In this document: piece by piece, positions 7,366 to 13,655 of the stretch
Numbering within the stretch: the stretch's first letter is position 1
Layout: each line of letters starts with the position of its first letter
Assembly (NCBI GenBank): GCA_018241525.1
Contig: JAFEDR010000014.1
Location: 62,001 to 126,000, forward strand
DNA: 64,000 bases
Source of the DNA: Pseudomonadota bacterium
Lineage (GTDB): Bacteria; Pseudomonadota; Gammaproteobacteria; Steroidobacterales; Steroidobacteraceae
Direction: 5' to 3'
Made by a program: the position numbers and the translations under genes
Notes under the pieces: generated by a model
What the model was told of the DNA's origin: nothing
What the model saw: the letters and a program-made list of their open reading frames with translations, nothing else
The model's database searches: none

Positions 7366-7460
7366 CGCTTGGAGCGGGTCGTGACCGATAAAGTGCTCTC
7401 GGTTCCAGTTCATCAGCTCGGTGCGGTCGTGATGCGACCCGCACAAGCTCGTCGTTATGC
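7356..7460 (+). repeat. attC16
   Basis: R'' GCCTAAC 7356-7362, R' GTTATGC 7454-7460; 105 bp. The R' sequence differs from the usual GTTAGNN because its last six bases belong to cassette 17, whose own R'' box is GCATAAC. Confidence 0.94.
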
Positions 7461-7518
7461 GGTTACTTGGCTAGGTTTGCGCGTTGACCTAGCGCCGTAG
7501 CTCTGAAAGCATCGTTGG

Positions 7519-7749
7519 ATGGAGTTCGAAGTCCTCGGTGACATAACAGGCGTAGAAACCATCGCCACTGGTTCCGGAATTCGGGAACTTTCCCGGCTTC
7601 GGAAGCGCTACGGGCGGGGTCGGTGGCGGAAACGAAAGGGCGTGGCTGAAATTCGGCTCCGGACGGGCGAAACGGTCCGGGCTGAGCTACATTGGTACGA
7701 GGCGACGGGTATTGGGCGGCGGGAGTTTAAGATCAAGCAGCTCCTCTGA
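7519..7749 (+). CDS. Cassette 17, gene a: small basic protein of a conserved gene pair
   Basis: 76 aa from ATG 7519. Soluble and basic (IRELSRLRKRYGRGRWRKRKG), ending in an alpha/beta part with ETVRAELHWYEATGIGRREFKIK. The pattern 'YGRGRWRK ... AExHWYEAxGIGxxExKIK' matches small uncharacterised proteins that I recall as widespread in proteobacteria and usually next to a partner like gene b. This is memory of a pattern, not a search. Twelve bases separate it from gene b; function unknown. Confidence 0.75.
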   Translation: MEFEVLGDITGVETIATGSGIRELSRLRKRYGRGRWRKRKGVAEIRLRTGETVRAELHWYEATGIGRREFKIKQLL

Positions 7750-7761
7750 GAGCGACTATCT

Positions 7762-7989
7762 ATGGCACGAGCACCGAAGCGTCTCTACATCTGTCTAGAC
7801 AACTCAGGCTACGAGGTCTCCCTAGAGAAGAGGAAGATCTACGTCGGAGTTGCGGACGTCCGCGCCGAACGTCTTGGGCACCTACGCATCGTCGACGAAT
7901 CCGGCGAAAGTTACCTCTATCCGGCCGATCGATTCATCGCCGCCGAACTGCCACTCGCAGCTCGACGGGCCGTTCTGACGGCCGCATAA
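7762..7989 (+). CDS. Cassette 17, gene b: small protein, partner of gene a
   Basis: 75 aa from ATG 7762. Soluble, with LYICLDNSGYEVSLEKRKIY and a conserved-looking IVDESGESYLYPADRF near the C-terminus. It lies 12 bases after gene a, and its TAA stop (7987-7989) is the GCATAAC R'' box of attC17, so the two genes move as one unit. The pair resembles a small two-gene module such as a toxin-antitoxin pair in size and spacing; that role is inference only. Confidence 0.75.
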   Translation: MARAPKRLYICLDNSGYEVSLEKRKIYVGVADVRAERLGHLRIVDESGESYLYPADRFIAAELPLAARRAVLTAA

Positions 7990-8112
7990 CTATCGGTTGG
8001 AGCGGCTCGCGGACCGAGGCCTCGATTACCCAGGGAGGGTGTCGATGATCTCCATAAACTGCCGATCTGAGCGCGCCGCGCATCCGCGCGCCGCTCAACC
8101 TCCTCGTTATGC
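7984..8112 (+). repeat. attC17 (divergent, 129 bp)
   Basis: R'' GCATAAC 7984-7990, R' GTTATGC 8106-8112. It is 24 bp longer than the family norm. The left arm GGTTGGAGCGGC is related to the others, but the centre (CCGAGGCCTCGATTACCC ...) and right arm (GCGCGCCGCTCAACC) are different, pointing to a cassette from another source. Confidence 0.88.
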
Positions 8113-8513
8113 GAACATTTGAAACGCACGCGGCCCTGACGGCGGTGGCGGCGAGTGTCTTTCTGACAGTTGCCGGCTGCGCTGGTAGTACCGCGTCCCT
8201 ACCCAAGCGCTACAACTACACGAGCGACATTGCGAAAGGCCTTCTCTATCTCCCTGACGGCACCGTCAGCGAAGCGGCCCTCTCCGTCGTGCTCCGGAGT
8301 CGATTCCCGCCGCACTCGCGCGTCGCCGACTTCGTCACCTTCGTGACTACTCGATCCGGGAACTGCGAAGCTGGAGACGTTCCGGATCACCTGAAGTGCT
8401 CTATCCCGGAGCAGAGTACCGGCTGCTATGGCAGCCTCCTTGAATTCGACGTTGCGCACCTCGGCGACGAGATGGTCGATTTGAATGCTCGGCCCGTAAT
8501 CTGGGTGTGCTAA
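8109..8513 (+). CDS. Cassette 18: lipoprotein, unknown function
   Basis: 134 aa; the ATG at 8109 is part of the R' box GTTATGC. Lipobox TVAGC (Cys about residue 24) after a short hydrophobic stretch predicts a lipoprotein. The mature part has further cysteines (GNCEAGD, LKCSIPEQSTGC, WVC) that may form disulfides. No domain recognised. No Shine-Dalgarno sequence is possible outside attC17. Confidence 0.76.
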   Translation: MRTFETHAALTAVAASVFLTVAGCAGSTASLPKRYNYTSDIAKGLLYLPDGTVSEAALSVVLRSRFPPHSRVADFVTFVTTRSGNCEAGDVPDHLKCSIPEQSTGCYGSLLEFDVAHLGDEMVDLNARPVIWVC

Positions 8514-8517
8514 GCAC

Positions 8518-8622
8518 GCATAACTATCGCTTGGAGCGGGTCGTGATCGATAAAGTGCTCACGGTTCCAACTCATCAACGCTGTGGGGGCGTACTGCGAC
8601 CCGCACAAGCTCGTCGTTAGGA
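8518..8622 (+). repeat. attC18
   Basis: R'' GCATAAC 8518-8524, R' GTTAGGA 8616-8622; 105 bp. Interior nearly identical to attC8 (two differences) although the R'' box matches the GTTATGC type. Confidence 0.95.
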
Positions 8623-8627
8623 GCAAC

Positions 8628-9068
8628 ATGAGGCGCTGGGCGGCGATAATCCTTGTGCCAGTGCTTTTGAGCGTGCTACCGGCGCGCGCAGACGACGCAG
8701 CACTCGCCGAGACGCTCGCTGCTGCAAAAAAGGCGTGGGGCCGCGCCCCACCCAATCGCTACGAATTCATGTTTCGACCCGTCGCAATTCTTGCCTTCGT
8801 CGGATGCGCCGGAAAGAATATCCGGGTGCGAGTTATTGACGAAGTTGCGACGACGCCGGCGGCCTGTAGATCGGAGATGGTCCGCTTCGCGACAATTCCT
8901 CGATTGTTTGAATATATCCGCGGCGCCGTTGCATCGCGCCCAGACATGATTAGTGTGATTTTTGATCCGGTGCTCGGCTATCCGACACACTTCTTTGTCG
9001 ATCCGAGCTTAAAGACGCACGACGATGAATTCGAATTCACGCTGTCTGAATTCAAAGTGATTGAGTAG
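8628..9068 (+). CDS. Cassette 19: exported DUF6174-like protein
   Basis: 146 aa from ATG 8628, six bases after R'. Signal peptide with cleavage near ARA-D (about residue 21). The mature protein has 'PPNRYEF', a VGCAGKNIRVRV strand, 'ATIPRLFEYI', 'ISVIFDPVLGYPTHFFVD' and 'DDEFEFTL', the order and spacing seen in DUF6174 proteins. Function of that family is not known to me. Probably periplasmic. Own TAG stop, 10 bases before attC19. Confidence 0.78.
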   Translation: MRRWAAIILVPVLLSVLPARADDAALAETLAAAKKAWGRAPPNRYEFMFRPVAILAFVGCAGKNIRVRVIDEVATTPAACRSEMVRFATIPRLFEYIRGAVASRPDMISVIFDPVLGYPTHFFVDPSLKTHDDEFEFTLSEFKVIE

Positions 9069-9076
9069 CAAGTTGC

Positions 9077-9183
9077 TCCTAACTATCGCTTGGAGCGCGT
9101 CGTGGTCGATAAAGTGCTCTCGGCCCTGAGTTGGTTCCGCTGCGCGCGGTCGTGCTGCGACCCGCACAAGCTCATCGTTAGGC
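9077..9183 (+). repeat. attC19 (107 bp)
   Basis: R'' TCCTAAC 9077-9083, R' GTTAGGC 9177-9183. Left arm GCGCGTCG has one mismatch to right arm CGACCCGC; centre of the GGCCCTGAGTTGG type with a two-base insertion. Confidence 0.93.
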
Positions 9184-9193
9184 TACGCTCGAA

Positions 9194-9823
9194 ATGAGAG
9201 CGCGGAGCTATGGCGCCATCGTTGTCTGCCTTGCTCTATGGACTGGTGTCGCGACGTGCGCCGGGACTACCTCTAGGGTTTTGGTTCGAGCCGGCGATAT
9301 CTTTCTCGACACCGGTAACGGCGAGGTCCGCCTGACCGAAGGAGGTAGAGACTCGCATCCTCTTCTCTCCCTGGACGCTTCCACCGTTGTGTTCCTTCGG
9401 ACCATCGAAGAGCCGATCGATCGCCTCGGCGACGGTGTCGCTGAGCTCCGACGAATAGACATCCGAACCGAGGCGTCCACTCTCATCTACCGCCCGGTAG
9501 TTGGACTTCCTGTGCTCTCGCCCGACGGCTCGGCCGTGTTCTTCCTCGTCCGCGAGACGACAACTTCATTCCAGCTCTATCGCTCGGACCTCCGAGCTAC
9601 GTCAACCTTCCTAGTTCGAGGCGGTATTGGGAGTTTTCGCCTCGTTCGAACCGGGCCGCACCGCGGTAGCGTCCTTGCATCGATACGTAGAGTGCATCCC
9701 TCTGGGAATGGCTTTGTTTACACTCCCTGCCTAATCGGCACTACCGGAAAGTTACTGCGGTGTTTTCGCTGGGACATGTCCGAGGATGAGGCGGCTAAGA
9801 TCCTGCAATCGGCGGGCGCATAG
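9194..9823 (+). CDS. Cassette 20: exported beta-propeller-like protein
   Basis: 209 aa from ATG 9194, the longest gene in the array. Signal peptide (about residues 1-23; the Cys at 22 leaves a lipoprotein possible). The mature part has repeated strands with 'DSHPLLSLDASTVVFLR', 'LPVLSPDGSAVFFLVRE' and 'SFQLYRSDLR', the SPDG-type repeat of TolB-like beta-propellers. Too short for a full propeller, so it may be a fragment or part of a larger assembly. Confidence 0.76.
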   Translation: MRARSYGAIVVCLALWTGVATCAGTTSRVLVRAGDIFLDTGNGEVRLTEGGRDSHPLLSLDASTVVFLRTIEEPIDRLGDGVAELRRIDIRTEASTLIYRPVVGLPVLSPDGSAVFFLVRETTTSFQLYRSDLRATSTFLVRGGIGSFRLVRTGPHRGSVLASIRRVHPSGNGFVYTPCLIGTTGKLLRCFRWDMSEDEAAKILQSAGA

Positions 9824-9927
9824 CCTAACTATCGCTTGGAGCGGGTCGTGACAGATAAAGTGCTCACGGTTTCAACGCTGCGGCGCGGTGCCGACTTACC
9901 GCGACCCGCTCAAGCTCGTCGTTAGAT
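9823..9927 (+). repeat. attC20
   Basis: R'' GCCTAAC 9823-9829, R' GTTAGAT 9921-9927; 105 bp. Confidence 0.94.
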
Positions 9928-9953
9928 CCTCGGCTAGAAATGTGTGAGGCCTC

Positions 9954-9981
9954 TTGACTCTATACGGCGCTGCCGTAGAGT
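9954..9981 (+). promoter_or_regulatory. Candidate sigma-70 promoter of the HigBA-type cassette
   Basis: -35 TTGACT 9954-9959, 16-base spacer, -10 TAGAGT 9976-9981, just upstream of the toxin start at 9988. It lies inside cassette 21, so the toxin-antitoxin pair would not depend on an upstream array promoter. Confidence 0.55.
9960..9980 (+). promoter_or_regulatory. Candidate operator: inverted repeat between -35 and -10
   Basis: CTATACGGC-GCT-GCCGTAGAG, nine-base arms with one mismatch and a three-base centre. It covers the spacer and the -10 element, the usual place for autoregulation by a HigA-type antitoxin. Confidence 0.5.
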
Positions 9982-9987
9982 AAGCTG

Positions 9988-10301
9988 GTGTTCGGCTTCA
10001 TAGAGACGCGCCTCTTTTCGAAGCTGGTGAGCGAAAACTTTCCGACGACGACTACGGTCAGCTTCAGGAATCGCTGATGCGAGATCCCGACGCTGGGCCG
10101 GTGATTCCAGGATCGGGCGGCGTGCGAAAGCTGCGATGGGCTGCGCCCGGACGCGGGAAGCGGGGCGGCTATCGGATCATCTACTACGTCCGACGGACCC
10201 ACGGCGTCATTTGGATGCTGACGATCTATCCGAAGAATGTTGCGGAGAATATTCCTGCTCATGTGCTGCGGCAGATCAAGAAGGAAGTAGAGGATGGCTA
10301 A
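9988..10301 (+). pseudogene. Cassette 21: HigB/RelE-family toxin gene with a frameshift
   Basis: From GTG 9988 one frame reads VFGFIETRLFSKLVSE and then stops at TGA 10075-10077. The rest of the toxin (LSDDDYGQLQESLMRDP ... GGVRKLRWAAPGRGKRGG ... YRIIYYV ... IPAHVLRQIKKEVED) continues in another frame from about 10035 to TGA 10299-10301. The two halves join into a normal-length HigB-type toxin if one A is added in the A run at 10034-10037. So the gene carries a one-base deletion or the sequence has an error; a short product from ATG 10077 would lack the first third. Overlaps the antitoxin by 8 bases. Confidence 0.75.
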
Positions 10302-10566
10302 GTCGAAGCGAAACATCGGCCGCGAAATTCTCGACGGGATTCGGGAACTGAAGCGTGGCGACTACGGCCGTATCATAAACATCCCGGACGTCGCATCGGT
10401 TCGAGAGAAGACCGGCCTTTCCCAGGCCCGTTTCGCCGTGCTACTTGGCGTCTCAGTTCGGACGCTTCAAGACTGGGAGCAGGGGCGCCGCGCCCCGTCG
10501 GGCGCCGCTCGAACGCTGCTACTGGTGGCGCACAAAAACCCGGCCGCCTTGCTGGATGTCGCGTAG
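10294..10566 (+). CDS. Cassette 21: HigA-family antitoxin (XRE type)
   Basis: 90 aa from ATG 10294, overlapping the toxin end. N-terminal toxin-binding part (RNIGREILDGIRELKRG) followed by a helix-turn-helix domain: 'VREKTGLSQARFAVLLGVS' and 'VRTLQDWEQGRRAPSG' (about residues 43-72). In this family the antitoxin neutralises the mRNA-cleaving toxin and represses its own promoter; the inverted repeat at 9960-9980 is the likely target. The gene is intact, unlike the toxin. Confidence 0.9.
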   Translation: MAKSKRNIGREILDGIRELKRGDYGRIINIPDVASVREKTGLSQARFAVLLGVSVRTLQDWEQGRRAPSGAARTLLLVAHKNPAALLDVA

Positions 10567-10571
10567 CCGAG

Positions 10572-10676
10572 ATCTAACTATCGCTTGGAGCGGGTCGTAA
10601 CCGATAAGGTACTCTCGTCCCTAACTCATGACCGCTGGGCGGTCGTGCTGCGAACCGCACAAGCTCATCGTTAGAC
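10572..10676 (+). repeat. attC21
   Basis: R'' ATCTAAC 10572-10578, R' GTTAGAC 10670-10676; 105 bp. Right arm CGAACCGC has one change from CGACCCGC. Cassette 21 ends pair over 15 bases with a single bulge. Confidence 0.93.
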
Positions 10677-10679
10677 GCT

Positions 10680-10895
10680 ATGGCGGCGTTGGCGAAAGGC
10701 CTGGAGATCATCGGGATCGCTGTATTCCTCGCCGGCCTCGTATGGTTCGCCCACTTTGCCTTCTCTTTGCGCGCCTACGGATTGAGCGTCGCTACAATGG
10801 CCGCAGGTCTCGCGATTGCATTTGTCGGGAGTCCGAGGTTCCGTGACATTCTCTTCCGTATTCGACGTTACTTCCTGCGAACGCCGCCTCTCTAG
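10680..10895 (+). CDS. Cassette 22: very small membrane protein, unknown function
   Basis: 71 aa from ATG 10680, four bases after R'. Two hydrophobic segments (about 8-29 and 33-50) and a basic C-terminus (RFRDILFRIRRYFLR). Topology alone would place it in the inner membrane; no function can be given. Confidence 0.72.
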   Translation: MAALAKGLEIIGIAVFLAGLVWFAHFAFSLRAYGLSVATMAAGLAIAFVGSPRFRDILFRIRRYFLRTPPL

Positions 10896-10914
10896 CGCAA
10901 ATGTGGATACAAGC

Positions 10915-11019
10915 GTCTAACTATCGCTTGGAGCGGGTCGTGATCGATAAAGTGCTCACGTTTGCAACTCATCAGCTCTGGGCGGCCGCGCGGCGACCCG
11001 CTCAAGCTCGTCGTTAGAC
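10915..11019 (+). repeat. attC22
   Basis: R'' GTCTAAC 10915-10921, R' GTTAGAC 11013-11019; 105 bp. Last site with fully intact boxes on both sides apart from attC24. Confidence 0.93.
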
Positions 11020-11034
11020 GGCTAGAGAACCTGC

Positions 11035-11406
11035 ATGCCGCTTCAAGTCGCCTACCCATTGCTATTTGCACTTGCTGGCTTCATTTCGTCGGCGCTCTTC
11101 TCTGAGAGAGCGCTCTCTGTCATGAATGCGGAGGACAAAGCGGCCCTGATAGACTCTTTCGCCTCGACGCGCCGACTTACACTTCTCGTGAGCGCATCGT
11201 TCGTTGCACTGATAATTTGGCGTCCTCTGATCGGGTGGGTCTTCTTGGGCTGTGCCTACACCGGTCTCGGTATCCGATCCTTCGCCCGTTTGGGCCGCCT
11301 TGCTTTGCCTCGGCGCGCGGCACGCCTCCTTTTGATCGGGAACGTTTCAGCGGTCACCGGAATTACACTCTGCTCAGCAATCTTTGCGTTCAGGGCGCTG
11401 GGGTGA
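11035..11406 (+). CDS. Cassette 23: small membrane protein, unknown function
   Basis: 123 aa from ATG 11035. Hydrophobic segments at about 5-22, 47-65, 68-82 and 97-120 suggest a four-helix membrane protein with a basic loop (RLALPRRAARLL). No family recognised. A weak AGAGAA site precedes the start. Confidence 0.76.
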   Translation: MPLQVAYPLLFALAGFISSALFSERALSVMNAEDKAALIDSFASTRRLTLLVSASFVALIIWRPLIGWVFLGCAYTGLGIRSFARLGRLALPRRAARLLLIGNVSAVTGITLCSAIFAFRALG

Positions 11407-11410
11407 AGCC

Positions 11411-11515
11411 GTCATACCGCCGCTTGGAGCGGGTCGTGTTCGATAAAGCGCCGTTGGCCCTAAACCCGATCCGCTGTGACGGCGTGCTGCGACCCGCACA
11501 GGCGCATCGTTAGCT
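11411..11515 (+). repeat. attC23 (degenerate R'')
   Basis: R'' position reads GTCATAC (11411-11417) instead of RYYYAAC; R' GTTAGCT 11509-11515; still 105 bp. The bases before R'' (GAAGCC) still pair with the cassette start, showing that the box itself was mutated. Confidence 0.85.
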
Positions 11516-11539
11516 GACGAGAGTTTCGGGAGAGTCGCT

Positions 11540-11947
11540 ATGGGCGCGTGGGGATCAGGACTCTTCGACGACGACACCGCCCTTGACGCTGTAGATGAAC
11601 TGGTCGCCTCGGACGCGCCTGCGCCGTTTCTAAGAGATGCACTAGAAGCTGCAACTCGGGCCCCTTACCTCGAGTACGCCGAGGCGCAGCGTTGTATTGT
11701 CTCGGCTGCTGCGATTGATATTCTCGTGAATGGCACGAGCTACGGAGACGGTCTTGACGAGTTCTATGTCTGGGTGAAGCGGCATCATCGAATCGATACG
11801 GGTCCGCTGCAGCCCCTCGCCGCAGCAGCCCTCGGCCGAGTTCTGTCTGATGGGAGTAAATTGACCGAGCTTTGGGCTGAAAATATCTCGGAGTACCCGA
11901 CATGGCGTGCCAACGTGGAGGCGCTCATCGCCCGCCTCGGAAGCTAA
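11540..11947 (+). CDS. Cassette 24: DUF4259 protein
   Basis: 135 aa from ATG 11540 with a GGGAGAG site upstream. Begins MGAWGSGLFDDDTALD, the diagnostic start of DUF4259 proteins, followed by a helical domain (EAQRCIVSAAAIDILVNG). Cytoplasmic. DUF4259 proteins are found in toxin-immunity and integron contexts, but no activity is known to me. Stop TAA lies in the R'' box of attC24 (AGCTAAC). Confidence 0.85.
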   Translation: MGAWGSGLFDDDTALDAVDELVASDAPAPFLRDALEAATRAPYLEYAEAQRCIVSAAAIDILVNGTSYGDGLDEFYVWVKRHHRIDTGPLQPLAAAALGRVLSDGSKLTELWAENISEYPTWRANVEALIARLGS

Positions 11948-12046
11948 CTATCGCTTAGAGTGGGTCGTGATCGATAAAATGCCGTCGGCCTTGAGTCATC
12001 TCCGCTGTGTCGTCGTGCGTCGACCCGCACCAGCTTGTCGTTAGGC
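11942..12046 (+). repeat. attC24
   Basis: R'' AGCTAAC 11942-11948, R' GTTAGGC 12040-12046; 105 bp. Arms have drifted (TTAGAGTGGGTCG / CGACCCGCACCAGC). Confidence 0.9.
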
Positions 12047-12135
12047 GAAGTCTGGTCGACGCGTATCGTGATTCGGTGCCGCGACTCGGTCGAGTGTGGA
12101 GACACGATGGCGAGTCCAGTTCGAGGGCGATTGTT

Positions 12136-12543
12136 GTGAACCCAGCTGTTTCGGTTTGCTTGAGCGGGTTCGTGGCCCTGAGCTTTTGTCTTTCCCTCGA
12201 CTTCGCCGCCGCGGCGGAGACGCCACCACCAAGTACCGTTCGCGCTACTCAAAGCTCGGATGCGACTGAATTGCAGCGCATCCGGGCGGAATTCCAATTC
12301 GAAGTAGGTCACGCAGGATACGTTGCAGAATGTCACAACCTCGTCTTTTACGTTGACGAGGCGCCTTCAGGTCGAGATTCAAGCTACGGTGCCGTCTGCA
12401 CCATTGCAGCAGGTGGAGTCCGTAAGGACTGGCTCATGTGTAACGACACCATGGTTGGAACATTTACGAAGACCGATCATTTCGAGGACTCCCCGACCTT
12501 CGTAACGAACTTTATCCATGATCACTGCGCTCCTGGCGGCTAG
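12136..12543 (+). CDS. Cassette 25: exported protein, unknown function
   Basis: 135 aa from GTG 12136; a GAGGG site at 12123-12127 and a good signal peptide (SVCLSGFVALSFCLS, cleavage near AAA-E) decide this start over the longer frame that begins in attC24. The mature domain has several cysteines (VAECHNL, GAVCTIAAGG, WLMCNDTM, HDHCAPG) that could form two disulfides. Likely periplasmic. No family recognised. Confidence 0.74.
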   Translation: MNPAVSVCLSGFVALSFCLSLDFAAAAETPPPSTVRATQSSDATELQRIRAEFQFEVGHAGYVAECHNLVFYVDEAPSGRDSSYGAVCTIAAGGVRKDWLMCNDTMVGTFTKTDHFEDSPTFVTNFIHDHCAPGG

Positions 12544-12583
12544 GGCCATCGACCAACACAGCAATTGACGGTAAAAGTGACTC

Positions 12584-12688
12584 GTCTAGCTACCGATTCG
12601 AGGGAGTCGTAGTCGATAAAGTGCTCTTGGCCTAGAGTCGGTTCTGCTGTGCGGTCGTGCAGCGACCCGCACAGGCTCCTAGCTAACT
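12584..12688 (+). repeat. attC25 (degenerate)
   Basis: R'' position GTCTAGC 12584-12590 and R' position GCTAACT 12682-12688, both with changes in the core; spacing still exactly 105 bp and the GTCGATAAAGTGCTC and CGACCCGCAC parts are kept. Probably a poor recombination site. Confidence 0.8.
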
Positions 12689-12704
12689 GTTGAACCGCAA
12701 TCCT

Positions 12705-12926
12705 ATGAAGCAAATTCCTTTGATTGTCGGCGTGATCAGCATACTTCTAGGAGGGCTCTGGCTGCTGCAAGGGCTCGGGCTGGTACAAGTCCGGCCGGTA
12801 CTCTGTTTTGTTGACTGCGCGGCTGTCCAGGGTCCCTCCTCGAAATGGGCGATCGTCGGCTTCATCGTTGTTGCCTTTGGATGCCTTACTCTCTATCGCT
12901 GGCTGAAGCGTCTCAATCGCCGGTAG
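12705..12926 (+). CDS. Cassette 26: small membrane protein, unknown function
   Basis: 73 aa from ATG 12705 (an upstream in-frame TTG at 12690 is possible). Two hydrophobic segments (about 5-26 and 48-64), a short loop with FVDCAAVQG, and a basic C-terminus (RWLKRLNRR). Resembles other two-helix cassette proteins in size only. Confidence 0.7.
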   Translation: MKQIPLIVGVISILLGGLWLLQGLGLVQVRPVLCFVDCAAVQGPSSKWAIVGFIVVAFGCLTLYRWLKRLNRR

Positions 12927-12992
12927 GTAGGCGTAGTCCACGCGGTCTCACAATGAGCTATCGGAGTGGAAGAACTTTGCAACGCTGGAACG

Positions 12993-13097
12993 CGCTCACT
13001 GGCGCTCGAAGCGGCTCGTGACCGATCGAGTGCTCGCCGTTCGAACTCCCTGGCGCTGCGCGTTCGTACCGCGCTGCGCACGGGATCCTCGGTAGGA
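12993..13097 (+). repeat. attC26 (strongly degenerate)
   Basis: Recognised from GCGCTCGAAGCGGCTCGTG, a GATCGAGTGCTC middle and TGCGCAC on the right, ending GGTAGGA 13091-13097. The R'' position (CGCTCAC 12993-12999) was placed by the 105-bp spacing. GTTAGG has become GGTAGG. Confidence 0.65.
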
Positions 13098-13103
13098 TCC
13101 TCT

Positions 13104-13559
13104 GTGAGACCGGTGGCAGCTCTTGTATCCCTGATCCTGGTACCCATTCTTGTGTCGAGCGCTGCTGCACCCAAGCGTGCGCCGCCTCGAGCCGAACTCG
13201 TGGTGGAGGTCACTTCCTACGGGGAGCGTCCGCGTGATCTCCTGGCACTGCTGGTGCCGTTCCTGGCGGCCAAGCACTACACGTGGCGTCGCCCGCCTGC
13301 GAGCAGTGAAATTCCGGAGGGCTCCGCGGCCTTCGAGCATCCCGACGGGGACTTCGTAGTGACTGCCGGTCGCTTCAACTGCATCGTCGTGGCCTACTAC
13401 GCGTTGTCACCCGGGAAGGATCGGTGGGGCGTCGTTGCGAGAGACCGTGCGGGGTCCTTCGAAGTGGCTCTGATGGACTTCCTGGAGGGCCTGCCCACAC
13501 CTCGCCCCGTCCCGCGCGAGGTCGTGTTCGGGTCGAAATACTGTGTCGGCGCAACCTGA
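13104..13559 (+). CDS. Cassette 27: exported protein, unknown function
   Basis: 151 aa from GTG 13104, seven bases after the attC26 remnant; the longer open frame upstream is attC sequence. Signal peptide (AALVSLILVPILVSSAAA). The mature part contains LAALVPFLAAKHYTWRRPP-like text, 'FVVTAGRFNCIVVAYYAL' and 'FEVALMDFLEGLPTPRP'. GC content is higher than in the left cassettes, as expected after long residence. No domain recognised. Confidence 0.68.
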   Translation: MRPVAALVSLILVPILVSSAAAPKRAPPRAELVVEVTSYGERPRDLLALLVPFLAAKHYTWRRPPASSEIPEGSAAFEHPDGDFVVTAGRFNCIVVAYYALSPGKDRWGVVARDRAGSFEVALMDFLEGLPTPRPVPREVVFGSKYCVGAT

Positions 13560-13652
13560 CCATCGCGGGGCGCGGTTCGCGGCCCATCAGGGGCTTACGA
13601 TCCGGCTGACTGTCATTCCCCGTGCGCGATCCGCACAAACTGGCTGGTAGCT
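13554..13652 (+). repeat. attC27 (strongly degenerate, 99 bp)
   Basis: ACCTGAC 13554-13560 in place of RYYYAAC, right arm GCGCGATCCGCACAAAC, and GGTAGCT 13646-13652 in place of GTTRRRY. Six bases shorter than the norm. Confidence 0.6.
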
Positions 13653-13655
13653 GAC

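Noticed and set aside
401..7446. Many minus-strand open frames sharing an FIDHDPLQAIVR-like stretch
   Set aside because: They are the attC sites read backwards; the shared peptide follows the repeat, not a gene family.
1..12690. CRISPR array
   Set aside because: Repeats are 105-bp imperfect palindromes separated by gene-sized, unequal segments, not short repeats with equal spacers.
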